Assembly: GCA_003151745.1 (NCBI GenBank)
Contig: PLYJ01000133.1
Coordinates: 1 to 37,848 of the forward strand
Length of the DNA stretch: 37,848 nucleotides
Direction: 5' to 3'
Source: Bacteroidota bacterium
GTDB lineage: Bacteria > Bacteroidota > Bacteroidia > AKYH767-A > 2013-40CM-41-45
This document shows, piece after piece, positions 24,866 to 32,602 of the stretch. Made by a program: the position numbers and the translations under genes. The notes beneath the pieces were generated by a model that was given only the letters and a program-made list of their open reading frames with translations, was not told the origin of the DNA and ran no database searches. Position 1 is the stretch's first letter; each line of letters begins with the position of its first letter.

Positions 24866-25585
24866 ATGGAATCCGAAGTTTTACCAAAAGAGAGAATCCG
24901 CTTTGGCTCCAGGGATATTGCATACAGCATTTTATATAAGGAACGGAAATCAGTGGGCATTACTGTACGTCCTGACCAATCTGTATTAGTTACCTCCCCT
25001 CCCAATCTTTCTGTTGCTAAACTAAATGTACTTGTAAAGCAGAAAGCGGGCTGGATAATAAAACAGCAAAGCTATTTTTTATCTTTCCAACCCTTAACAC
25101 CGCCGCGGAAGTTTGTTGGTGGTGAAACGCATTTATATCTCGGACGGCAATACCGCTTAAAGATCATTGTATCAAAAAAGGAATCAGTTCACTTAAAAGG
25201 TCACTACATTTTTGTTTACACAAAAATGAAAGACAGCAAGCGGGTAAAGCAGCTGATGAATAATTGGTACAGGCATAACGCAGCAGTAAAGATTGAAAGC
25301 TACCTGCATGAATGTAAAAAATTGTTTGTCCGTCATCACCTGAAGGAAATCAAAGTTGAATTAAGAAGCATGGATAAGCGCTGGGGTAGCTGTTCAATCA
25401 AAGGAAAAATTATCCTTAACCCGGAATTAATCAAAGCACCAAAAAGATGCATTGAATATGTTTTAGTACATGAATTATGTCACACAAAATATCCTAATCA
25501 CAGCAGCGCCTTTTTCGATTTGCAATCTCAAATCATGCCCGACTGGGTTAAATGGAAAAGTAAATTGGAAAAGGTAATGTCATGA
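24866..25585 (+). CDS. YgjP/DUF45-type zinc metallopeptidase
   Basis: The 239-residue protein has the DUF45 (YgjP, WLM-like) signature: RWGSCS (172-177), LNPELIKAP, and the zinc motif HELCH (202-206) with a third histidine in NHSSAF (His212). The N-terminal half is a small beta-rich region (RKSVGITVRPDQSVLVTSP) typical of the family. Genes of this type often sit immediately behind hsdR, as here with 1 base between stop and ATG; a role in turnover of the restriction complex has been supposed from this neighbourhood but is inference. It ends the island's second transcription unit. Confidence 0.92.
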   Translation: MESEVLPKERIRFGSRDIAYSILYKERKSVGITVRPDQSVLVTSPPNLSVAKLNVLVKQKAGWIIKQQSYFLSFQPLTPPRKFVGGETHLYLGRQYRLKIIVSKKESVHLKGHYIFVYTKMKDSKRVKQLMNNWYRHNAAVKIESYLHECKKLFVRHHLKEIKVELRSMDKRWGSCSIKGKIILNPELIKAPKRCIEYVLVHELCHTKYPNHSSAFFDLQSQIMPDWVKWKSKLEKVMS

Positions 25586-26440
25586 GCGCACAGATTGCCT
25601 ATGAAAAACAAATATCAATGATGGCATTCCCTTTCAGGTCAGGCTTTACACTACAATCTTTTCTGTAAACAGAAAAGGATTTCTGTTTCAATCCCTAATG
25701 CAATCGCAAACAGAGTCCCGCTAAAAATCGGGACACTGTTCTGCTCAAAACAAAGAGGTAGCTGCATATCCTCAGTCATTCCGTCCGCTTACTTCGGCGT
25801 AGCAAATGCTACGCCTACGTTACGCTCCCTTCATTCCCTACGGTATGCAGCACCCTCCAACAGCCAAATACATTCGCTCAGTTCGCTCGTTCCGCCTCCG
25901 TCAGACTTCGTCCGACTCCGGCTACACTTCTCGAACTTCGCTCAAACAGCCAACAGCCACCCCCTCTCCTTCGGAGAGGGTAAAGGGTGAGGTCGAAAGA
26001 TTATAGCATTGAATATATAGTGTTCCGCAACCCGCCGCTCCTCGCTCCACTCCTTCCACCGTTCGCCTCTCTTTACTCCCTCTCCTTTGGAGAGGGCTGG
26101 GGTGAGGCTTCACTCCCTCAGTCGCTCCGCTGTGCGCAAAGGGGTATGTCTCCGGCTCTCACACTCCGCTTTTGCTTCGTGTGAGAGCCATCGCCCCATT
26201 GCGCGGCGGGCTTGCTCGTATAACCCGCTTTCACTACGTCTCCCTAAACAGTCGCCTCGTTTCGCTGGACAGCCGTTCGTCTCCCTTTAGGGGTCGCCTC
26301 ACTTCCCAACTTGATAGTGCGTAGCCCTGATTTTAGTAAGTGGTTGGAATAGATTTTCTAAAAAAAAGAAGCCCATTTTCATTAACTTGATTCGATTGCT
26401 TTCCCATGCTTCCCTATCCTTCGTTAACGCTATTGACAAG
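25586..26440. repeat. Gene-free mosaic of mini-hairpins and TTCG palindromes
   Basis: No coding sequence is supported; short frames on both strands read repeat-derived text. From about 25780 to 26300 the DNA is a chain of small inverted repeats whose loops are TTCG, CTTCG or TTTG-like. Examples are CGTAGCAAATGCTACG at 25798, GTCAGACTTCGTCCGAC at 25901, CCCTCTCC/GGAGAGGG at 25962-25980 and 26078-26096, and CTCTCACAC/GTGTGAGAG at 26156-26187. GC content is higher than in neighbouring spacers. It may be a landing zone of REP-like elements at the right edge of the island. Confidence 0.7.
25658..25677. terminator. Hairpin downstream of the YgjP-type gene
   Basis: CTTTTCTG (25658-25665) and CAGAAAAG (25670-25677) form an 8-bp stem with a TAAA loop. 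A second near-perfect stem, CAGAGTCCCG/CGGGACACTG, follows at 25711-25738. One or both may end the hsdR transcript, though neither has a long T-run. Confidence 0.5.
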
Positions 26441-26456
26441 CGGTTATCCATCACTG

Positions 26457-26464
26457 TATTTTTG
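26457..26464 (+). promoter_or_regulatory. Promoter of the fibronectin-III protein gene
   Basis: TATTTTTG is a perfect TAnnTTTG -7 box, with TTG at 26433-26435 as -33 element 21 bases upstream. The gene starts 34 bases downstream. Confidence 0.75.
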
Positions 26465-26497
26465 TACCCATAAATTAATCACTAAAAAAATCTAATC

Positions 26498-27184
26498 ATG
26501 TCTAAGCCAATCATCGCAATCAAAACCAGAGTAACTGCCTACGCAGCACTCGTAAATCTTGCCAATCGCGTTGTTACCAGTCTCTCTGGCAACCTGAATT
26601 TTACAACGCCCTCTCCAACAGTCTTGGCGCTTCAAGCTGCTATCACCGATGTTGTAAATGCAATCGCTCTGTGGGGTTCTAAAGGCAATCGTGGTTCACA
26701 CCTTCAGCTTGTTGACCTTAAAAACAAAGCGCTTACACTTTCTCAGATGCTGAAATCCGAAGCACAATATGTGCAGAACACTGCTCAGCTCGCAGCAGGA
26801 AGTGATTACCCAACAATGGCTGCAATCCTTGTAAGCAGTGGCTTTCAGCTTGCAAACACGAAGACACCACAAGGCGTTCTTCAAATAGTTCAGAACTTCC
26901 ATAACTTTGCTTCTCGCACGCTCAACAAAAACCAGGTTAAGTTGAAATGGAAAAAGCCACTTAACACTGCCACGGCAGGTAATGTAAAGTCTTACATACT
27001 TTACAGAGGCACAACTGCTATTTTCAGTGCTGCAACTGTTTTAGCAACGACTACCAAATCATCTTACGTTGATACCAATACCACAGCCGCCTCTGTAAAT
27101 TGGTTCTATTGGGTTCGTGCAGTCAACACTGACGGCGATGGCGTTGTTTCTGACGCTGTGAACGTTACCGTTCCAAGCATCTAA
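26498..27184 (+). CDS. Small fibronectin type III domain protein
   Basis: The 228-residue protein has an alpha-helical N-terminal part (about 1-130, rich in Ala, Asn, Thr and Leu). A fibronectin type III-like domain follows (about 140-226): QVKLKWKKPLNTATAGNVKSYILYRGT, later YVDTNTTAASVNWFYWVRAVNTDGDGVVSDAVNVTVP. No signal peptide is visible, which is unusual for an FnIII protein. It stands alone between a strong promoter and a terminator, and its codon use is richer in C and A than its neighbours. Function unknown; structural or adhesive roles are guesses. Confidence 0.85.
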   Translation: MSKPIIAIKTRVTAYAALVNLANRVVTSLSGNLNFTTPSPTVLALQAAITDVVNAIALWGSKGNRGSHLQLVDLKNKALTLSQMLKSEAQYVQNTAQLAAGSDYPTMAAILVSSGFQLANTKTPQGVLQIVQNFHNFASRTLNKNQVKLKWKKPLNTATAGNVKSYILYRGTTAIFSAATVLATTTKSSYVDTNTTAASVNWFYWVRAVNTDGDGVVSDAVNVTVPSI

Positions 27185-27220
27185 AATCTTTCCTGCTCTG
27201 TTTCATGTTTGCCTAAAAGA

Positions 27221-27242
27221 CCCTGCCTTCGGCGGGGTTTTT
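27221..27242 (+). terminator. Rho-independent terminator
   Basis: CCCTGCC (27221-27227) pairs with GGCGGGG (27231-27237) across a TTC loop, followed by a run of Ts. It ends the FnIII gene and also lies just behind the stop of the converging AlbA_2 gene. Confidence 0.85.
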
Positions 27243-27247
27243 AATTT

Positions 27248-28375
27248 TCAAAATCTATCAATAATATAATTGACAGCTTGTTCTACGTCATAAAGAGATG
27301 AGGATGTTCCAACCCGGACATAAAACTCCTTTGCCCCCTTATTATTAAGGTAGATTGGGTTTTTACTTTCAAACACTTCAATATAAAATATTTGTTTTTT
27401 GCGAATGGAGGCAAAGTCAAAGTTCAATCTGGCAACAATCCCCAATCCAAAATAGTTTTCAAGAAGATTTTTAAAAGCTTGAAAGAACTTATCTTCCTGA
27501 TTTTTTGAATATAAACTAAAATCATTTTCAAGGCCAAGAATATTATTATCATCATCCACACCAACAATTAAAATTCCCCCTTCGCAATTGAGAAAGGCGG
27601 CAATCGTTTTAGCGATTTCATGCTCGATTATTTTGTCAGCTGTTTTGAGATGAATATGATAACGCAAGGTTGATTTAAATTCAACCTTCTTTCCTTCACC
27701 GCCATTTATTACTTCCAACCATTTCTGTTCGACCTCGCTAAGGGTTGCTATAACTGACGGTAAGTCAAATTCAGTCCAGTCAAAAGGCGTTTTTAATATT
27801 TCCTCCAAGTATGGTTCTTCCTCACCTTCTTCCAGGAAGTTAACTACTATTTTCTTGTCATTAATTGAATAGCCAAAACTTCTGTAATAATTGTACTCAG
27901 TTACTAAACCATCCATTAAATGTTGAATGCCGGAAAATATATTATGAGATCCAATGCCATGAATTAAAGATTCCTCTCCTACTTCATCTCTTAAACTTTC
28001 TTTTGCTTCAGCTATGGGTTTATCAATTACAAAAAAAACTCCAATACCGTTTCCAAAGGTGCTATCATATAAATCATCGAATAATTCCGAAAGCTTATCT
28101 TCAGATTCATTGCCCGTCTTTTCCTTCTTTTTCTTGGGCCCGGAGTCAATAAAGGATTGAAGTTCCTTTCGTGCCTGGTTATCTGATTGATATTTTAAAC
28201 CTTTGCTTTCAAGGAGTACATCAATATAATTTTGATAAAAATTAAATGCTGCTTCTCTCGCAAGAATTGGATTTTCGTTCTCAAACTTTTCTTCAATCTC
28301 AATAAAGTTTATGTCATCAGCATTGATGTACCGAATGAGCTTCGCTTTAACTAAATAATGAAACGCTGCCTTCAT
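27248..28375 (-). CDS. Schlafen-like AlbA_2-domain protein
   Basis: The 375-residue protein has a C-terminal AlbA_2 (Schlafen-type, formerly AAA_4) domain at about 218-350. Visible blocks are GEGKKVEFKSTLRYH (227-240), EIAKTIAAFLNCEGGILIVGVDDDNNILGLEND (253-285) and FYVRVGTSS near the end. AlbA_2 proteins are nucleic-acid-linked and are recurrent in prokaryotic defence and stress loci; Schlafen relatives cut tRNA. The first 215 residues are not recognised and include a lysine-rich linker (KKKKEK, 81-86). The gene begins 3 bases after the stop of a small PD-(D/E)XK gene, so the two form an operon. Confidence 0.83.
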   Translation of the reverse strand: MKAAFHYLVKAKLIRYINADDINFIEIEEKFENENPILAREAAFNFYQNYIDVLLESKGLKYQSDNQARKELQSFIDSGPKKKKEKTGNESEDKLSELFDDLYDSTFGNGIGVFFVIDKPIAEAKESLRDEVGEESLIHGIGSHNIFSGIQHLMDGLVTEYNYYRSFGYSINDKKIVVNFLEEGEEEPYLEEILKTPFDWTEFDLPSVIATLSEVEQKWLEVINGGEGKKVEFKSTLRYHIHLKTADKIIEHEIAKTIAAFLNCEGGILIVGVDDDNNILGLENDFSLYSKNQEDKFFQAFKNLLENYFGLGIVARLNFDFASIRKKQIFYIEVFESKNPIYLNNKGAKEFYVRVGTSSSLYDVEQAVNYIIDRF

Positions 28376-28378
28376 ATT

Positions 28379-28786
28379 TTATTCTTCAATTACAGTTCCA
28401 TCTGCCGATACCCAAAAATGTTTAATTTCTAACGTTTTAAAAAATTTTGTCAGGTGCCCAATTGATTTCCTTATGTCCTTATCGTCAAGATGTGCAATCG
28501 CAAATGAAAATTTTGGATTTTGATGTTTTTCGTCAAGCACTTTAACAAGTGCTTTCCCTAAGTGAGTTTTTATTTGTCCGCTGTCAAACTGGTCCCGTCT
28601 TTTAGTCGGTGATCTGTCGCTTGCTCTTGCACCTTTTGCCTCGACAATAAGTGTCGTATTTGCTTTTAAAGCAACAATGTCGTTGCCGTGTTGCTGTCCT
28701 AAACAATGACTATCAATTTTCCATCCGCAATTTTCGAGATGTCGCATTAAAATAATAATAATTTCGTCTTCTGTTAATTTACTCAT
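28379..28786 (-). CDS. Small PD-(D/E)XK nuclease-like protein
   Basis: The 135-residue protein carries a compact restriction-endonuclease-like core: a helix EDEIIIILMRHLENCGWKI, then QHGNDIVAL with Asp36, and TTLIVEAKG with Glu49 and Lys51, the E-x-K pair. A GQIKTHLGKALVKVLDE helix and a FSFAIAHLD strand follow, as in Mrr-like or VRR-like folds. I chose ATG 28784-28786 with a GAGGTG ribosome binding site ten bases upstream over GTG 28795. It is the first gene of a two-gene unit with the AlbA_2 protein, which suggests joint action on nucleic acid. Confidence 0.72.
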   Translation of the reverse strand: MSKLTEDEIIIILMRHLENCGWKIDSHCLGQQHGNDIVALKANTTLIVEAKGARASDRSPTKRRDQFDSGQIKTHLGKALVKVLDEKHQNPKFSFAIAHLDDKDIRKSIGHLTKFFKTLEIKHFWVSADGTVIEE

Positions 28787-29436
28787 TGTTATCACACCTC
28801 ATTTTAAAACTAAGGTACACAAAGCAACCAAAATTTATCAATGCACACAATATACCGGCTTTCTTTAAATTCTCCTGCGTGTGTTTCACCACGAATCTGT
28901 TTAATGCCTTCTCCGCTATCGCTCTAAAGGCAACTTGCCCACCGCACAAACCCGAACAGGTTATAATGCGTTCCTCCTCCTCATTCCGCAAGCACAGTGC
29001 CAACTCAAAAAGTATCCTGCCTGAATAAAAACTTACTTATGGTTGGCAGGAAACTTCTTGCCCTTCGGGTTTGCTGAAAAAGCAAAAGTTGTCACGGTGC
29101 TTGCAGTTCATTTCGTCGTCGTCATCTTGCGGCTTCTCAGTCCGAAAGGCACTGTTCAACTCCATTTCGTGTAATACTTCAACTTCATTTCGTTCACTAT
29201 TGAAAGAAAGAGCGCCTTTTCTTTAAGATTTGGGCTGAAATCTAAAATTGTGAAACTAACCACCTGACAGGTAGGAATTCTCCTGTTAGGTTTACATATA
29301 GGAAAACCCAACAAGGAGCTTCGCGACCTGGTGATGGCCTCAACGAATTTTATTGTTCTATGACTTTTTAGTGGCTTTTCTGAATTTCAACAACTACTTT
29401 TACCGGCAGTTATCTCTTAATCCTTCAATAAATACT
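28787..29436. other. Spacer of about 650 bases without a supported gene
   Basis: This divergent region between the nuclease/AlbA_2 unit and the sorting-domain protein holds the promoters of both. Short frames exist but have no family resemblance or good start. Part of it (28830-29180) has the same short-inverted-word texture as the mosaic at 25780-26300. Near-copies CCTGACAGG and CCTGTTAGG occur around 29260-29290. Nothing firmer is seen. Confidence 0.4.
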
Positions 29437-30282
29437 ATGAAAAAGTTTTGGAAATGTTTGAAGAAAAGGCTATCAATCATTATTTTCTTCGGTGTTTTGA
29501 TACAAAGCAACAAAGGAAATGCGCAAATAACTTTAGAACAAACCTTTGATTCCACAACCATTGGTTACTTCTATCGCACAGATATAGGGAATAATGACTT
29601 AAAATTTGTTTTTCAAAATCCTAAGACAAATAGCTTTAGTTTATATAATATGGATATGAGTGAATATTTATTAAATATTCAAATCCCTGTGACTGATTCT
29701 ATTTGTAAGGGGTTCAACGTAATTTATATATCAAAGACATTATTTGATTGCGATTCTACAAACATTGAATATGCTTACAATAACCCTAATGATATTTACC
29801 ATAAGTTTCGAATTTTCCGGACTGATGGCACGTTACTTTTTCAGCTTGATAGTGCTAATCGTCCCTTTCAGGTTGGTAGAATATATGGAGGTTCTTATAA
29901 ATTTAGACCAATAAAAAATACATCAGCAGGACCTAAGCTTTTTTTACAGAAATATCACAATAATGGTGTGCCGGAAATACATGTTTATCCATTGTGTGGA
30001 ATGCTTCCGGCTTCAATAATGGAATTTAGGAATGATTACGATGTCTTAAAAATCTATCCTGATCTGACAGCCATGAAATTGAATTTTGATTTTATTCAAC
30101 CAAATAATCAGGGACGATTCTTATTATTCATTAGAAATAGTGATGCAACGTTTCAAAAGAAAGTTGGGATAGATAATAATTATTCTTTAGATGTAAATAA
30201 TTTTAGCAATGGAACATATTTCTACACAATTCTTTTCAAAAACAAAGTTTGTCAATCCGGAGAATTTATTATAAACAAATAA
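29437..30282 (+). CDS. Exported protein with type IX-like C-terminal sorting domain
   Basis: From ATG 29437 the protein has 281 residues and begins with a signal peptide (MKKFWKCLKKRLSIIIFFGVLI, cleavage near GNAQ). The upstream 28 codons read poorly and were left out. The middle is beta-rich and unrecognised. The C-terminal 60 residues (GRFLLFIRNSDATFQKKV, YSLDVNNFSNGTYFYTILFKNKVCQSGEFIINK) match the pattern of the Por secretion-system type A sorting domain, which directs cargo through the T9SS to the cell surface. Substrate or role unknown. Confidence 0.8.
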   Translation: MKKFWKCLKKRLSIIIFFGVLIQSNKGNAQITLEQTFDSTTIGYFYRTDIGNNDLKFVFQNPKTNSFSLYNMDMSEYLLNIQIPVTDSICKGFNVIYISKTLFDCDSTNIEYAYNNPNDIYHKFRIFRTDGTLLFQLDSANRPFQVGRIYGGSYKFRPIKNTSAGPKLFLQKYHNNGVPEIHVYPLCGMLPASIMEFRNDYDVLKIYPDLTAMKLNFDFIQPNNQGRFLLFIRNSDATFQKKVGIDNNYSLDVNNFSNGTYFYTILFKNKVCQSGEFIINK

Positions 30283-30288
30283 ATTTTC

Positions 30289-30296
30289 TATCTTTG
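30289..30296 (+). promoter_or_regulatory. -7 promoter box for the small membrane protein gene
   Basis: TATCTTTG matches the Bacteroidota -7 consensus and lies 28 bases upstream of the GTG start at 30325. A -33 element at good spacing is not evident. Confidence 0.5.
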
Positions 30297-30324
30297 AACA
30301 ATAAATATATAGAAAACAAATCAA

Positions 30325-30705
30325 GTGAGGCTGGAAAAAAACATAAGGAAAGCCGTCAGCATTCCTCTTTATTTATTGGTAGTTTATTATCTGCTCCCTT
30401 TCGAGCCAGGATATATATACCATGTGGCTCAGTATAATCCGACAGGTATCCTCAATGAAATTAAAAAAGAAGAAGGAGATCAAAGCAGCGCTTTGTCTTC
30501 TTTAAACAAATCGCTGTCTCAAAGCGACAATACTTTCCATCGCAAAGGTCGGGTAAAATTTTACTTTAGAACCGGATTTGCAATAGTTCCGGCTTTTTCA
30601 AATCAATTTATCTTTTCTTCTAATGAAATAATATCCTTTTTAATCCCGTCTTACCAGCCACCTCTTGTTATTTTCATTTCAAGCAGAGGTCCTCCCTTAG
30701 CATAA
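30325..30705 (+). CDS. Small putative exported or membrane protein
   Basis: This 126-codon frame starts at GTG 30325 behind a -7 box. It begins MRLEKNIRKAVSIPLYLLVVYYLLP, a positive N-terminus followed by a hydrophobic stretch like a signal peptide or membrane anchor. The rest (RKGRVKFYFRTGFAIVPAFSNQFIFSS, ending SSRGPPLA) belongs to no family I can name. The promoter and the signal-like start argue for a gene; the lack of homology and the GTG start argue for caution. Confidence 0.5.
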   Translation: MRLEKNIRKAVSIPLYLLVVYYLLPFEPGYIYHVAQYNPTGILNEIKKEEGDQSSALSSLNKSLSQSDNTFHRKGRVKFYFRTGFAIVPAFSNQFIFSSNEIISFLIPSYQPPLVIFISSRGPPLA

Positions 30706-30874
30706 TAGTATCTGTTTATTGATCGCATTCCATTATGCGAAACTTTGTCCTGTTAATCCATGCGACTATTCGTATGGGGATTCTGACTGCATGAGTAGTT
30801 TTTTTAATAACAGCACAAATCAATTTAATAATTAGTTCTTAAATTAAACAAATATTAAATTAAGAGAGGTCATC

Positions 30875-31075
30875 ATGACAACCATTGAAATAATAAAAAT
30901 AAATGATACGCTCGTGGAAGCCCGGAGCATTCATAAAATTAACAAATTACTTTCAATATCTAATGAAAACATCATATATAAAGTAAATAATGGTGCTGCA
31001 ACCTATAAAGGCAAAAGCGAAGTAAGCAAATACTTCAGTGACTGGATCAGGGCCAAACTAAAGAAACTTAATATC
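30875..31075 (+). pseudogene. Possible SnoaL/NTF2-like gene fragment fused in frame to the Kelch gene
   Basis: ATG 30875 follows a good ribosome binding site (AGAGAGGT). It opens a frame MTTIEIIKINDTLVEARSIHKINKLLSISNENIIYKVNNGAATYKGKSEVSKYF. The last part resembles the N-terminal half of SnoaL-like domains (a variable helix, then a strand with YKGK). After about residue 67 the text looks non-coding, yet the frame stays open into the Kelch protein's signal peptide. A truncated relic that happens to be in frame is the simplest view; the family assignment is tentative. Confidence 0.35.
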
Positions 31076-31279
31076 TTGCTCACGTTTTTATTAAGAATCA
31101 CCCAACCATTTAATATCAGTAAGCATCTACATGAGAATAGACAGATGCCTGCGAATGGTGTGGGCTTGATCTATTACAAAGTTGGGCGTTTGGCCGCTCC
31201 TGAGAATCCTGTTGACTATTGTCCCCCGCTAATTTTTGTGATAAAGGTTTTGGGGCTAACCAAGAAAATTATCTCGCCG

Positions 31280-32518
31280 ATGAAAAGAAGCTTCTGCATC
31301 TTCTTGATAACAACTGCTTTTTTTAGTGTCTCAATGAATGCAATCGCTCAACAGGTTGATCCTGCAACCAAATCTATTTCAAATTGGTATCCAATTGATA
31401 CATTACCTGCACCCACGCGAACAGATGCAATGTTCTGTCAGTCGGCTAATTATGGCTTTATTCTTGGAGGTACAAATTGGGTGCGAGGGACTTTTACTAC
31501 TGCATTAAAAGATTTTTGGAAATTCGATGCTACCACCAATCGCTGGACTTCATTGCCTTCTTTTGCCGGAGGGAAGAGAGGCGGAGGTGTAATGGCTTGT
31601 AATGGTGAATCCACCATTTACGCCGGATTAGGTTGTGATGGTCATCCCGGAACTTGTTATAATGATTGGTGGAAATTTGATCTTAAAACTCTCACCTGGT
31701 CATCTGTAACCTCTTTACCATCCAAAGGAAGATTTACTTCCGGGCTTTTCATTCTGAATGGAAAATTTTACGTAGTGGGCGGCAAAACCTGTGATGGAAA
31801 AACATTAAATGAAACCTGGCAATATGATCCATCAACTGATAAATGGACAGCAAAGGCAAATTACCCTGATACTATTCGTCAATCATGTGCTTTTACCCTA
31901 AACAATGGGGTAAAAGATTATGGCTATGTAGCGGATGGTTATTCACAGTCATTCTACAAATATGATGATGCCACTAACAGTTGGTCGCCTGCCGGTAAAA
32001 CAGGAATTGCGGCTCTGCCAATTGAGGGAAAAGCTACCACCGTTTTTAATGTGGCTTATCTTATTGGAGGCGATATTTCAGCAGCTAGTCCCCACGTTCG
32101 GAGTTACGACCCTGTTGCCGATAGCTGGACACGACATGCTGATTATGGATATACACCTGCCCGTGAATCTCAAATCGTTTGGTATTTTAATAAATTTATA
32201 ATATACACAGGAATGGGAGCTAATTTTTACCCGATCAATACCTATAATGACATGTATTGTTTTAAAATAAATGATCTTGATAAATTATATTACAATAATG
32301 AAAACCTTATTAAAATATCTAACGCAGGGTTACTCCAAGATGTTATTGGCCACACTATACAAAATGGCACAGAATTGACTTTGCAAAATATTTCAGGCGG
32401 AACCATTACTATGGTAAATACCGGAAATATTGAGGGAACCGTAGGAATTTTTGATCGTATGGCAAAATTATTTTGGAATGCCAAAACGAATAAATGGCAT
32501 TGTTACGTTTTATTTTAA
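31280..32518 (+). CDS. Secreted Kelch-repeat protein
   Basis: From ATG 31280 the protein has 412 residues with a signal peptide MKRSFCIFLITTAFFSVSMNAIAQQ. About six Kelch-type blades follow, for example DFWKFDATTNRWTSLPSF, DWWKFDLKTLTWSSV, ETWQYDPSTDKWTAKANYP, SFYKYDDATNSWSPAG and VRSYDPVADSWTRHADY, with GG or GL-G doublets between. This makes a beta-propeller, usually for binding. About 70 C-terminal residues form an unrecognised tail. The open frame extends upstream to 30875, but the signal peptide marks 31280 as the true start. Confidence 0.85.
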   Translation: MKRSFCIFLITTAFFSVSMNAIAQQVDPATKSISNWYPIDTLPAPTRTDAMFCQSANYGFILGGTNWVRGTFTTALKDFWKFDATTNRWTSLPSFAGGKRGGGVMACNGESTIYAGLGCDGHPGTCYNDWWKFDLKTLTWSSVTSLPSKGRFTSGLFILNGKFYVVGGKTCDGKTLNETWQYDPSTDKWTAKANYPDTIRQSCAFTLNNGVKDYGYVADGYSQSFYKYDDATNSWSPAGKTGIAALPIEGKATTVFNVAYLIGGDISAASPHVRSYDPVADSWTRHADYGYTPARESQIVWYFNKFIIYTGMGANFYPINTYNDMYCFKINDLDKLYYNNENLIKISNAGLLQDVIGHTIQNGTELTLQNISGGTITMVNTGNIEGTVGIFDRMAKLFWNAKTNKWHCYVLF

Positions 32519-32602
32519 TAAGAAAAAGTTGTTATATTATAAACACTCACAAAGCACAAGTTCTCCATTTTTGTAAAATTGCGATAAATTTGAAAGGAGA
32601 TA

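Noticed and set aside
25685-25695. GTTTCAATCCC resembling the end of a CRISPR repeat
   Set aside because: It occurs once, with no regularly spaced copies and no cas genes in the window.
25806-26290. Several 60-70 codon frames on both strands in the mosaic region
   Set aside because: Their text (for example PSPLQRRG and SFGEGWGEA) comes from the TTCG palindromes; none has a start signal or domain.
28779-29003. 74-codon minus-strand frame ahead of the small nuclease
   Set aside because: It overlaps the nuclease start and its ribosome site, and its residues show no domain-like pattern.
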